A DNA stretch of 24,038 nucleotides, from contig JALOAH010000063.1 of the NCBI GenBank assembly GCA_023228865.1, forward strand, positions 1-24,038. The letters are read 5' to 3'. Positions 7,267 through 15,419 of this stretch are shown piece by piece (the first letter of the stretch is position 1; each line of letters starts with the position of its first letter). A program made the position numbers and the translations under genes. The notes beneath the pieces are model-generated. The model saw only the letters and a list, made by a program, of their open reading frames with translations, was not told the origin of the DNA and searched no databases. The stretch is from Porticoccaceae bacterium. Lineage in GTDB: Bacteria; Pseudomonadota; Gammaproteobacteria; Pseudomonadales; Porticoccaceae.

Positions 7267-8973
7267 TTAATCCTTGGTCACTCGGTTCACTTCCGCCAGA
7301 CTGGTAACACCCTGCTCTGCCTTCATCAACGCAGACTGGCGTAAGCTCCTGAATCCTTCATTTTGGGCTACATCGGCAATTTGAATGGAGTTGCCGTCTT
7401 CCATGATGATGCGCTGCATGGCCGGTGTAATTCTTACCACCTCGTAGATGCCGACCCGACCTTTATAACCGTCCTGACAGTTTTCGCAACCCACAGGCCC
7501 ATAAATCGTTAACCCGCCAGCAATTTTTTCTGCGCTGAAGCCTTCTTCAAGTAAGGCCTCTTTTGGTACATCTACCGGCTTCTTGCAGTGGGAACACAAA
7601 CGGCGGGCCAGCCGCTGGGCAATGATCAGGTTGACTGAGGTGGCAATGTTGAATGACGCCACGCCCATATTGCGCAGACGGGTCAGGGTTTCTGCAGCGC
7701 TGTTGGTGTGCAGGGTGGACAGCACCATGTGACCGGTCTGCGCCGCCTTGATGGCAATCTCGGCGGTTTCAAGGTCACGGATCTCACCTACCATGATGAT
7801 ATCCGGATCCTGACGCAGGAAGGCACGCAGGGCCTGGGCAAAATCCAACCCCTGTTTGGGGTTCACGTTAACCTGATTAATGCCTTCCAGGTTGATCTCC
7901 ACCGGATCTTCAGCGGTAGAGATATTACGTTCCATGGTATTGAGAATATTCAGACCGGTGTACAGGGACACCGTCTTACCCGAACCGGTAGGCCCGGTTA
8001 CCAGAATCATGCCCTGGGGCTTGTGCAGCGCCTCCATATACATCTGCTTCTGGTCATTCTCATAACCCAACGCATCGATTCCCATCTTCGCGCTGTCGGA
8101 GTCCAGAATACGCAGCACTACCTTCTCACCCCACAGGGTGGGTAGGGTGTTGACCCGGAAGTCGATGGACTTGTTTTTGGAGATCTTGAGCTTGATGCGG
8201 CCATCCTGGGGTTTGCGTCGCTCGGCCAGATCCATATTGGACATCACCTTGAGGCGTGCAGCAATCTTCACCCCCAGCTGAACCGGAGGCTTGGAGACCT
8301 CATGCAGTACCCCATCGGTACGAAAGCGTACCCGGTAGGTCTTCTCGTAGGGTTCAAAGTGCAAGTCCGAGGAGCCTTTCTTGACCGCATCCAGCAGCAT
8401 CTTGTTGACGAAACGCACAATGGGCGCCTCATCGGCCTCATTGCCATTATCTTTGCGGCTGTCGTCTTCAGTAACAGCTTCGACCTCCAGACCATCAAGA
8501 TCGGCATCGGCCATGTCATCAAGGCCACTGTTTGCGCTGTCCAGATACTTATCGATTGCCGTGCGCAGCTTGTCATCCTCGACAATCACTGCATCGGTCA
8601 TCAAACCGGTATTGAACTGGATATCGCTCAGCGCCTGCTGGTTGGTTGGGTCGGAAATGGCGAGAAACAGCCGATTGCCGCGCTTGTATAACGGCAGCAC
8701 CGAATGCTGGCGAATCAGCTTCTCGCTGACCAGGTTGACCTCCGGCTGGCTGTCTCTATCCAGAGCACTCAGATCCAGATAGGGATAACCAAACTCCTCG
8801 GCGCAAACCATGGCGAGATCACGAGCCTTGGCCAGCTTCTTCTCGACCAGATAGGTAATAAAAGGAATCTTGTCCTGGCTGGCCTGCTTGCTGGCCTTGC
8901 CGGCCACTTGTACATCCAGCAGTTCTTCCTGAACGATCCGCCGGGCCAGGCCGGAGAGAGCGGGGGTTTCCAT
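7267..8973 (-). CDS. pilB: Type IV pilus extension ATPase PilB
   Basis: A hexameric cytoplasmic GspE-family ATPase powering pilus extension. I start it at the ATG at 8973 (METPALSGLARRIVQ), giving 568 aa, matching Pseudomonas PilB; the frame continues open to 9162 but that part is not pilin-motor-like. The N-terminal MshEN/GSPII_E domain spans ~1-170. The ATPase core has Walker A GPTGSGKT (~residue 328), RQDPDIIMVGEIRD (Walker B and Asp box), a His-box STLHTNSAAETLTRL, and the tetracysteine zinc motif CSHC...CENC. A candidate promoter lies upstream at ~9013-9042. It is transcribed divergently from pilA, the classical layout. Confidence 0.97.
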   Translation of the reverse strand: METPALSGLARRIVQEELLDVQVAGKASKQASQDKIPFITYLVEKKLAKARDLAMVCAEEFGYPYLDLSALDRDSQPEVNLVSEKLIRQHSVLPLYKRGNRLFLAISDPTNQQALSDIQFNTGLMTDAVIVEDDKLRTAIDKYLDSANSGLDDMADADLDGLEVEAVTEDDSRKDNGNEADEAPIVRFVNKMLLDAVKKGSSDLHFEPYEKTYRVRFRTDGVLHEVSKPPVQLGVKIAARLKVMSNMDLAERRKPQDGRIKLKISKNKSIDFRVNTLPTLWGEKVVLRILDSDSAKMGIDALGYENDQKQMYMEALHKPQGMILVTGPTGSGKTVSLYTGLNILNTMERNISTAEDPVEINLEGINQVNVNPKQGLDFAQALRAFLRQDPDIIMVGEIRDLETAEIAIKAAQTGHMVLSTLHTNSAAETLTRLRNMGVASFNIATSVNLIIAQRLARRLCSHCKKPVDVPKEALLEEGFSAEKIAGGLTIYGPVGCENCQDGYKGRVGIYEVVRITPAMQRIIMEDGNSIQIADVAQNEGFRSLRQSALMKAEQGVTSLAEVNRVTKD

Positions 8974-9012
8974 AGGCAAGGTAAATCTCGGTACGGTGTA
9001 AGGGCTTTGCCG

Positions 9013-9042
9013 ACTATAGTACAGCAAGCCCACCCTGCACAA
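9013..9042 (-). promoter_or_regulatory. Candidate sigma-70 promoter for pilBCD
   Basis: On the minus strand, TTGTGC (9042-9037) and TATAGT (9018-9013) are spaced by 18 bases and lie about 40 bases upstream of the pilB ATG. TACTAT, three bases earlier, is an alternative -10. The match is moderate and no operator is evident. Confidence 0.3.
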
Positions 9043-9173
9043 AGCCACCCGGCATAAAAGCTGCGACAAAAAGCAGCAGTGACTGACAAAAAAGGTCACA
9101 TATGGACGCGCCGAGCCGTAACACTTCCGCAAGCAACACCTCCCCCACACCGCAGCCCCCATCTACCCCAAAC

Positions 9174-9202
9174 CGTCATCCTCGGCGAAAGCCGGGGATC
9201 CA
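9174..9202. repeat. REP-like palindromic repeat in the pilB-pilA intergenic region
   Basis: cgtcatcctcggcgaaagcc followed by ggggatcca forms an imperfect palindrome (CTCGGC/GCCGGGG around a gaaa loop). It is the inverse orientation of the copy at 9-40. It lies about 40 bases upstream of the pilA sigma-54 promoter. Bases 8974-9303 otherwise hold the two divergent promoters and no gene. Confidence 0.7.
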
Positions 9203-9239
9203 TCGGCTCAGAGCCAAATCATCAATCACAAGCCAATAA

Positions 9240-9255
9240 TGGCACAACTCCTGCA
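9240..9255 (+). promoter_or_regulatory. Sigma-54 (RpoN) -24/-12 promoter of pilA
   Basis: TGGCAC-aactc-CTGCA matches the TGGCAC-N5-TTGCA consensus with one change in the -12 box. The invariant GG (9241-9242) and GC (9253-9254) are exactly ten bases apart. It lies about 50 bases upstream of the pilA ATG. Pseudomonas pilA is RpoN-dependent and activated by PilSR, so this is the expected control, although PilR sites cannot be identified here. Confidence 0.8.
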
Positions 9256-9303
9256 TACACCCCGTCAGCCCATCGGCTATCTCACAACAAACGGAGTTGA
9301 GAC

Positions 9304-9711
9304 ATGAAAGCTCAAATGCAAAAAGGTTTTACCCTTATCGAGCTGATGATCGTGGTTGCGATCATTGGTATTCTGGCGGCCATCGCGCTGCCGGCTTATC
9401 AGGATTACACTGCCCGTGCAAAAGCATCTGAGGTTGTGCTTGCTGCCAGCTCTGCACGCACCTGTGTAACTGAAATCGTCCAATCCAGTGGCTGGGTAAA
9501 CTTGGCTTCTTGTGCAAGTGGCTTTACCGCCTCACAATATGCGACGAACTTGAAGGTGGACAACGATGGAACGATTACGGTAGAAGGCAAAGGAGATCTG
9601 ACCACTGTGGAGGTTACATTGAAACCTAGTGGTACCACAAAAAACCACATCCAAGGCTGGACTTGTAAAGGTACGCCCGCCAAGTGGATGCCTGGCTCCT
9701 GCCGGGGCTAA
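9304..9711 (+). CDS. pilA: Type IVa major pilin PilA
   Basis: A 135-aa prepilin. The leader is MKAQMQKG, cleaved after G8 by PilD, leaving mature F1 with T2, L3, I4, E5 and the standard hydrophobic helix ([20 protein letters not shown]). Mature length is 127 residues, short for a Pseudomonas pilin. Four cysteines: C54, C70, C121 and C133. C121-C133 closes a C-terminal D-loop ([13 protein letters not shown]), and C54-C70 may form a second disulfide in the alpha-beta loop. There is no C-terminal Ser after the loop (it ends CRG), so the TfpO-type glycosylation site is missing. The ribosome site is ggag. A sigma-54 promoter precedes it and an intrinsic terminator follows 17 bases after the stop. 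Confidence 0.96.
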   Translation: MKAQMQKGFTLIELMIVVAIIGILAAIALPAYQDYTARAKASEVVLAASSARTCVTEIVQSSGWVNLASCASGFTASQYATNLKVDNDGTITVEGKGDLTTVEVTLKPSGTTKNHIQGWTCKGTPAKWMPGSCRG

Positions 9712-9728
9712 CGTGGAATTTTTGGTTT

Positions 9729-9757
9729 AAAAAGCCCCGGCTGAGCCGGGGCTTTTT
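9729..9757 (+). terminator. Intrinsic terminator of pilA
   Basis: GCCCCGGC (9734-9741), loop tga, GCCGGGGC (9745-9752), with an A-run on the left and TTTTT then atttt on the right. It is a textbook Rho-independent terminator, symmetric enough to work in both directions. It lies between pilA and the GT-C gene, so downstream genes depend on read-through or a promoter of their own. Confidence 0.93.
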
Positions 9758-9776
9758 ATTTTATTGAATTTCATGG

Positions 9777-11696
9777 ATGCTAATGGCCGTGAGTAAGAAT
9801 ATAAGGTGTTTTGCAGTAATTTTTTTCGCTGTGATTGTGGTTGCTTTATATTATCCAGCCATAAGTGGTGCGTTATATTACGATGACTACTCGAATCTAG
9901 CCGGCCTGGCTAGTGTCAGCGATTGGAATTCTGCATTAAACTTCGTTTTTAGTGGCACAGCAGGCCCTCTGGGTAGGCCGGTAGCGCTGTTGACTTTTAT
10001 ACCCTTTGCGACAGCTTGGCCAGAGAACAGTGCTGCTGTCTTGTTTTTTAATGTTGTTTTGCATGCAGCCAATTTCGCTGTTTTATATCTGCTTGGCTAC
10101 AGTATTCTATCGCGTATTGAGTGTCTTGAAGAAAGAACTCAATTCTATGCCGCTATAACTGCTGCGCTTATGTGGGCCGTGCTTCCCATTCTGGCCTCGA
10201 CCTCTTTGATTACGATTCAGCGCATGGCAGGGCTGGCTTCTTTTTTTGGTTTCTTGGGATTGCTGGGTTTTGTAAAAGCCTACTCCTTGTATGACCGGAC
10301 ACCGTTAAAAGCGTTCATGTTACAGTTTTTTTCCTTGGGTGCGGGGACTTTCCTTTCAATATATTCCAAGGAAAGTGGTGCTGTCTTCCCGGTATTGGCG
10401 CTGCTGATAGACTGCTTTGTACGGCGGCCAAGTGGCAAGCTTGCTGGGTATGATCTATTGCGCAGAATAATCTTGATATTTCCTCTGGTCTTTATTTTAT
10501 ATTACATATCACCATTGAGGTTTGACTGGTTAGCTTTCAGTGAGTTTCGGGGGTTTTCGCCTATCCAGCGAGTGTTTAACGAGTTTTTAATATTGTGGGA
10601 ATATGTGTATAGAGCATTTATACCGCAGACGCCAAGGCAGTATGGCCCTTTTCATGATTATTATGGCGTGCAGCCGATAACGCCAGGCTTGGTTCTTGCG
10701 GGAGTGGCTTGGGCTGTAACGTTTATACTGGCGGTTCTATTCAGAAAAAGAATGCTCTGGTTTTCTTTCGCCATATTCTGGTTTCTGGTTGGTCATTTGA
10801 TTGAGTCGACATCGATCCTGCTGGAGCTGTATTTTGAACATAGAAATTATGTTTCCATATATGGTGTCTGCCTGGCGTTGAGTGTGGCTGTTTTTAAATT
10901 CAATGGGCGGCTAAGAAAAATTATTATCGGGTTGTTTGTTTTATATATAGTTTTGTTGGCAGCTATACTTCAAGCGGTTACTATTCTTTGGGGTGATCCC
11001 AAAGCGGCTGCTGAAAGCTGGGCTGCTGCTCATCCAGGCTCTGCCCGAGCAGCTTTGCATGCTGTTTTTATCGAAACAGGCCGAGACAAGATGGATATAT
11101 ACAATAAAAACAGTGATTATGTTTCGAAAGAGCAGTATGACTTCTCTCTGCGAGTGTTGGATCGAACAAAGAGCGCGTGTCCGAGTTGTCTTGATATAAG
11201 AATTCAAGCGTTAATGTATTCCTGTTTGATTTCTGATGATCATGATCGGCTGGCTAGGTTGGATGAGATAAAGGACGTTGCAAAATCGTCAAGTATAAAT
11301 GTTACGGTGGTTGATCAGGTGTTTAATCTGGCGGAGCTGACGGAGAAAAATGCCTGTGGCGCTGTAGGTGACCGAGAGCTGATTGAATTAATCTCTGAGC
11401 TAGAGCAGGCGGCAAAGTTTAATATTCCGGAAAACGGAGCTAAAATTCTTTTTGTGAAGGCAATGTTGCAACACCGGTTGGGCGATATCCAGAGTGCTTG
11501 GGACTCCTTGGCTCAGGCTGAATCTATCAGCTTGGCGGCCCTTCCTGTTCTCTATTATCAGGTGCACCTCGCTGTTGAGATGGGCGCAGCTGATGAGGCA
11601 CTGAAAGCGATAGAGCGACGGTCATATCTGGTTTCGCAAGGTAAACTTGATCCTCTTGAGGTGGACAGGTTGAAAGAGATTATAGAGGGTGCCTGA
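9777..11696 (+). CDS. Membrane GT-C glycosyltransferase with TPR-like tail, TMTC-like; candidate pilin O-glycosyltransferase
   Basis: A 639-aa protein. Residues ~8-400 contain about ten membrane segments; ~420-639 is soluble and helical, with TPR-like units (KAMLQHRLGDIQSAWDSLAQ; VHLAVEMGAADEALKAIERR). The first periplasmic loop has an acidic pair (ALYYDDYSNL, D36-D37), typical of GT-C enzymes that use lipid-phosphate sugars. GRPVALLTF (~66-74) followed by FNVVLHA (~91-97) closely resembles the YRPL-VLTF / VNI-LH region I know from animal TMTC O-mannosyltransferases, which also carry C-terminal TPRs. Its position just after pilA parallels tfpO/tfpW of P. aeruginosa. ATGs at 9773, 9777 and 9783 compete; none has a strong ribosome site. 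Base composition is more AT-rich than pilBCD. The substrate is inferred, not shown. Confidence 0.68.
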   Translation: MLMAVSKNIRCFAVIFFAVIVVALYYPAISGALYYDDYSNLAGLASVSDWNSALNFVFSGTAGPLGRPVALLTFIPFATAWPENSAAVLFFNVVLHAANFAVLYLLGYSILSRIECLEERTQFYAAITAALMWAVLPILASTSLITIQRMAGLASFFGFLGLLGFVKAYSLYDRTPLKAFMLQFFSLGAGTFLSIYSKESGAVFPVLALLIDCFVRRPSGKLAGYDLLRRIILIFPLVFILYYISPLRFDWLAFSEFRGFSPIQRVFNEFLILWEYVYRAFIPQTPRQYGPFHDYYGVQPITPGLVLAGVAWAVTFILAVLFRKRMLWFSFAIFWFLVGHLIESTSILLELYFEHRNYVSIYGVCLALSVAVFKFNGRLRKIIIGLFVLYIVLLAAILQAVTILWGDPKAAAESWAAAHPGSARAALHAVFIETGRDKMDIYNKNSDYVSKEQYDFSLRVLDRTKSACPSCLDIRIQALMYSCLISDDHDRLARLDEIKDVAKSSSINVTVVDQVFNLAELTEKNACGAVGDRELIELISELEQAAKFNIPENGAKILFVKAMLQHRLGDIQSAWDSLAQAESISLAALPVLYYQVHLAVEMGAADEALKAIERRSYLVSQGKLDPLEVDRLKEIIEGA

Positions 11697-11747
11697 GAGT
11701 CTTAATCCGATTGGATTTGCGGCCCCATCTTGAGCAAGGAGCACTCA

Positions 11748-12599
11748 GTGAAGTTAAGTATTGTTTTACCTGCTAAGAACGAAGAGAAAACTGTTGGCAG
11801 TATAGTGAAGTCGATTAAGGTTCTTCTGGTTGATGCCGAGGTGGTTGTCGTCGATGACGGTTCCAGCGACCGTACGGCGGAGGCGGCAGAGAAGGCGGGG
11901 GCCAAGGTTGTTCAGCATCTCTATAGCAAAGGAAATGGTGCCGCTATCAAAAGCGGTGCCCGCGCCGCGACGGGCGAGATTATCGTTTTCATGGATGCCG
12001 ATGGCCAACACGACCCAGCAGATATCTCTTTGCTGCTGGCGCGATTGGGCGAAGGGCACGATATGGTCATCGGTGCCCGTCAGAATGGCTCCCAGGCTAG
12101 CGTGGGGCGTGGCCTGGCCAATGGGTTCTACAACAAACTGGCCACCTATATGACCGGTCATCGTATTGAAGACCTTACCTCGGGCTTTCGAGCGGTACGT
12201 GCAGACAAGTTCAGGGAGTTTCTTTATCTGCTACCTAACGGTTTCTCTTATCCAACCACCAGCACCATGGCGTTCTTTCGTGCTGGGTACTCGGTGGCCT
12301 ACGAACCCATTCATGCGGCCAAACGCATAGGTAAAAGCCATATCAAACCGCTGCAGGATGGTATGCGCTTTCTGTTGATTATCTTCAAAATCGGCACGCT
12401 ATATTCACCCTTGAAACTGTTTGCACCTATAGCAGCGCTGGCCTTTGCAGTGGCCTCCATCTGGTATGGCTACACCCTTGGAACCGAAGGGCGTTTCACT
12501 AATATGAGCGCATTGCTATACACAGGGAGTGTGATGGTTTTTCTGATGGGTTTGATCTCAGAGCAGATCACCGCCTTGATGTACAAGGACAAGGAGTGA
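11748..12599 (+). CDS. DPM1-like family 2 glycosyltransferase (polyprenyl-phosphate sugar synthase)
   Basis: A 283-aa GT-A enzyme. The N-terminal MKLSIVLPAKNEEKTV, VVVVDDGSSDRT (D36-D37) and MDADGQHDP (D83, D85, the metal-binding DxD) are typical, as is the DLTSGFRAVR segment of the dolichol-phosphate-mannose-synthase family. Two C-terminal membrane segments (~225-245 and ~255-278) anchor it. I start at the GTG at 11748 because AAGGAG lies six bases upstream; a TTG at 11730 lacks such a site. Such enzymes move a sugar from a nucleotide onto polyprenyl phosphate, producing the donor used by GT-C enzymes. It directly follows the TMTC-like gene, suggesting a pair. The sugar cannot be read from sequence. 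Confidence 0.85.
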   Translation: MKLSIVLPAKNEEKTVGSIVKSIKVLLVDAEVVVVDDGSSDRTAEAAEKAGAKVVQHLYSKGNGAAIKSGARAATGEIIVFMDADGQHDPADISLLLARLGEGHDMVIGARQNGSQASVGRGLANGFYNKLATYMTGHRIEDLTSGFRAVRADKFREFLYLLPNGFSYPTTSTMAFFRAGYSVAYEPIHAAKRIGKSHIKPLQDGMRFLLIIFKIGTLYSPLKLFAPIAALAFAVASIWYGYTLGTEGRFTNMSALLYTGSVMVFLMGLISEQITALMYKDKE

Positions 12600-12631
12600 A
12601 TAAGCCATGCTGGTGCAGCCGAAGCAAGTAA

Positions 12632-14359
12632 ATGAAAGCTGATCTGAGGAAAATATGGGCCATCCTGACCTGTAACGAACGCCGCCGGGCGCTGGTGATG
12701 ATGGTGCTCGTGATCTTGATGGCGCTGACTGAGACTGTTGGCGTGGTATCTGTCATGCCCTTTCTGTCGGTGCTGGCGCGGCCGGATATCGTGCAGGATA
12801 ATGCCGCCTTGGCCTGGCTCTACGACAGGTTTGCCTTTGACAGCAATCAGCAGTTTATTACCGCCTTGGGCCTCGCTTCGATTGCGCTGGTGGTGGGCTC
12901 ATCGGCATTCAAGACCATCACCCTGCACTTGGTCAACCGCTTTACCTTTTTGCTGCGCCACAGCATCAGTGCTCGCCTCCTGTCGGGTTACCTACACCAG
13001 CCTTTTGAGTTTTTTCTCAAGTACAATCCGTCCGAGTTAAGCAGGAACGTCCTCTCAGAGATCGACCAGCTGCAGGCCGGCCTTATCTCCCCACTGTCAC
13101 AGCTCATTGCTCAGGGCGCCGTAGTTCTGGCCATGATGCTGTTGCTGTTTTTCTACAACCCCTGGATTGCTGTCAGCGCCGCCGCTGTGATCGCTGTGCT
13201 ATACGGCGCAATCTATATTTTGGTGCGTAGACGGCTGAGTAACACCGGCAAGGCGCGACAACAAGCCAACGGCCAACGTTTTCAGGCGTGTAACGAAGCA
13301 CTGGGCGGCATCAAGGAGGTAAAAATCACCCAAGCGGCAGAGGCTTACCATCAACAGTTTGCCCAGGCATCACGCAACTTCTCCCGCCACCAGGCCAACG
13401 CGCAGACCTTGAGCCAGTCACCGCTGTATATGGTGGAGGCGGTCGGTTACACCGGCCTGATCATTCTGGCATTGATCCTGATGAAGCACAGCAATGACAT
13501 TGGCCAGGTCTTACCTGTATTGGGGCTGTATGGCTTCGCTGCCTACCGCTTGCTGCCATCCGCGCAGGTGATGTATCGCGGCTTCGCCCAACTCAAGTTT
13601 TCCTCCGCCGCGCTGGATACTATCCATCAACACCTGAGCCTGCCCGCCGGTGAAGCCAAGCCGGCAAGCCAGCCAATGGCTCCGCAAAAGGAAATCCGCC
13701 TGCAAGGCATTCACTTTGCCTACCCGTCAGCGCCGGACAGGCCGGTACTGCAAGACTTTGATCTGGTGATCCCGGCCAACACCAGCGTCGGCATTATCGG
13801 CAAAAGCGGGGCTGGCAAAAGCACCGTGATGGATTTGCTGCTCGGCCTGCTGCAACCCCAGGCTGGTACCTTGAGCGTGGACGGCACCACCATAGACGCC
13901 AGTAATGTCCACAACTGGCAAGCCTCTATCGGCTATGTGCCGCAACATATTTATTTGGCTGATACCAGCATTGCCGAAAATATAGCCTTTGGTGTGCCCG
14001 TCGGGAAGATAGATATGCAGGCCGTAGAGCGCGCCGCTCGCGCCGCTCAGATCCATGAATTCATCAGCACAGAATTGCCGGATGGCTACCAAAGCAGAGT
14101 AGGCGACCGGGGCATTCGCCTCTCCGGCGGGCAAAGGCAGCGTATTGGTATTGCGCGGGCACTGTATCATGATCCTCAGGTGTTGTTTATGGATGAAGCC
14201 ACAAGCGCGCTAGATAGCACTACTGAGGAGGGTTTTACTGCCGCTATTCATGGACTTAAAGAGCAGAGAACGATTGTCGTCATAACTCATCGTCAGTATT
14301 CGCTTAAGGAGTGCGATGCTATATTTAATATTGATAATTTGATATTGACAAATAATTAA
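12632..14359 (+). CDS. ABC exporter, PglK/MsbA-like lipid-linked glycan flippase
   Basis: A 575-aa half-transporter with a six-segment membrane domain (~1-320) fused to an ATPase domain (~340-575). Visible are Walker A GKSGAGKST (~390), Q-loop YVPQHIYL, signature LSGGQRQR (~497), Walker B VLFMDEATSALD (~515) and the switch His in VVITH. The N-terminal ALTETVGVVSVMPFL resembles PglK-type flippases more than lipid A MsbA. Two copies would form the working flippase. Neighbouring glycosyltransferases suggest it flips a polyprenyl-diphosphate oligosaccharide across the inner membrane. The last ~80 bases become AT-rich, matching the next gene. The start is the ATG at 12632, with a weak ribosome site. 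Confidence 0.85.
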   Translation: MKADLRKIWAILTCNERRRALVMMVLVILMALTETVGVVSVMPFLSVLARPDIVQDNAALAWLYDRFAFDSNQQFITALGLASIALVVGSSAFKTITLHLVNRFTFLLRHSISARLLSGYLHQPFEFFLKYNPSELSRNVLSEIDQLQAGLISPLSQLIAQGAVVLAMMLLLFFYNPWIAVSAAAVIAVLYGAIYILVRRRLSNTGKARQQANGQRFQACNEALGGIKEVKITQAAEAYHQQFAQASRNFSRHQANAQTLSQSPLYMVEAVGYTGLIILALILMKHSNDIGQVLPVLGLYGFAAYRLLPSAQVMYRGFAQLKFSSAALDTIHQHLSLPAGEAKPASQPMAPQKEIRLQGIHFAYPSAPDRPVLQDFDLVIPANTSVGIIGKSGAGKSTVMDLLLGLLQPQAGTLSVDGTTIDASNVHNWQASIGYVPQHIYLADTSIAENIAFGVPVGKIDMQAVERAARAAQIHEFISTELPDGYQSRVGDRGIRLSGGQRQRIGIARALYHDPQVLFMDEATSALDSTTEEGFTAAIHGLKEQRTIVVITHRQYSLKECDAIFNIDNLILTNN

Positions 14360-14372
14360 ATATATTAAATTT

Positions 14373-15392
14373 ATGGAAAGAAAAGTGTTTATTTTTATAT
14401 GTCACACGCCTCTTCATGTGTTGATCTCTTCTATAATTTCTTCTACGGAACTGTTGGGTGAGGAAATTACATTCATTGTTGTAGAAGATAGCGATGGGCT
14501 TTTTGGTTTTGCCGTTGAGATTGGATTGGAAAAATCTGGTGCTATTGTCCGTTTGGCTGGCAGCGGTGTGATTAGAAATAGAATAAAATATACTCTGGCG
14601 CAGAGAAAGAATGCTTCATTGATTAGGATGAAATTTAGAAGTTTAGTCAGAAGAGTTTATGTTTTTAATGATTTGCGTCCCGAGGCTCAAGTTCTTCTTA
14701 ATGACCGTAGACTCGCTAAAGATGGTTGTGAGTTTGTACTGGTCGAGGATGGTATGGCGCTATATCCGCCCGCTGGGGAGTTGGTCAATGGCTTGTTGGC
14801 GGTAGCTAAAAGAAAGGTTTTTTTCGGTTGGCGCTGGCAGCATGCCAGATTTATTGGGCTTCATCCTGGTTTGAGTGAGATAAGGGCATTTTATCCTGGT
14901 CTACTTAGAAAAGATCTTTGTCATCTTAAATCAAGAGCGTTGCCGGTTCAGGATTTGAGGTGTGTTGCTTCAAATCTGAGTGAAGTGATGGTTGATAATG
15001 AATATTCCAAAATTCCTTCTGCTATTATTGCAATTCCTTTCGGAAATGAAAGGGCGGAAGATTGCAGGGATTTCTTATTTAAATCTCTGGGGCTGTGCAG
15101 GTCGTTAGGTTTGAAGCCCTATCTTAAGCCTCATCCTAGAGATAAGGATTATCTTATTAATTTGAAGGATATTTTATCTGGTGTTGATATACTTTCGCAG
15201 AGCCATCCATTAGAGGTTTTGGTCGGGTTGCTGCCAGATGTTAGAGCGATAATAGGATGTAGAACATCTTCTTTATACATATGTCGGCTACTTTACTCTG
15301 ATGTTGGAGTGTATTTTTTCTCAAACCCTTCAAGGTTGGACGATGGTTGTTGGGTGGATTTCTATCGTCAGGTTGGCGTAGAGATTATTTGA
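14373..15392 (+). CDS. Putative sialyltransferase-like glycosyltransferase
   Basis: A 339-aa soluble protein, visibly more AT-rich than its flanks. The N-terminus (VFIFICHTPLHVLISSII) looks like the first beta-alpha unit of a GT-B fold with the T-P-x-H seen in bacterial sialyl/polysialyltransferases. Three motifs of that superfamily (GT38/GT52/GT80-type) appear in order: D/E-D/E-G as VEDGMALY (125-127), HP as LKPHPRD (254-255), and S-S/T as CRTSSLY (299-300). Overall identity to any one family cannot be judged by eye, and no CMP-sialic acid synthesis genes lie in this window, so the donor could be another sugar. No ribosome site is evident before the ATG. Codon use suggests later acquisition than the neighbours. 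Confidence 0.6.
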   Translation: MERKVFIFICHTPLHVLISSIISSTELLGEEITFIVVEDSDGLFGFAVEIGLEKSGAIVRLAGSGVIRNRIKYTLAQRKNASLIRMKFRSLVRRVYVFNDLRPEAQVLLNDRRLAKDGCEFVLVEDGMALYPPAGELVNGLLAVAKRKVFFGWRWQHARFIGLHPGLSEIRAFYPGLLRKDLCHLKSRALPVQDLRCVASNLSEVMVDNEYSKIPSAIIAIPFGNERAEDCRDFLFKSLGLCRSLGLKPYLKPHPRDKDYLINLKDILSGVDILSQSHPLEVLVGLLPDVRAIIGCRTSSLYICRLLYSDVGVYFFSNPSRLDDGCWVDFYRQVGVEII

Positions 15393-15419
15393 TTTATTTT
15401 TGACCCGGCTAAGGTTTTT

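Noticed and set aside
8974..9162. N-terminal extension of PilB by 63 residues
   Set aside because: The extension is Cys/Arg-rich without PilB similarity and overlaps the intergenic promoter region; METPALSGLARRIVQ at 8973 matches the family N-terminus.
9712..9776. tRNA gene downstream of pilA, as in some Pseudomonas genomes
   Set aside because: The space holds only an intrinsic terminator; no cloverleaf-sized sequence is available.
11704..11717. aatcc-gatt-ggatt inverted repeat between the GT-C and GT2 genes as an operator
   Set aside because: Five-base arms are expected by chance, and no promoter elements accompany them.
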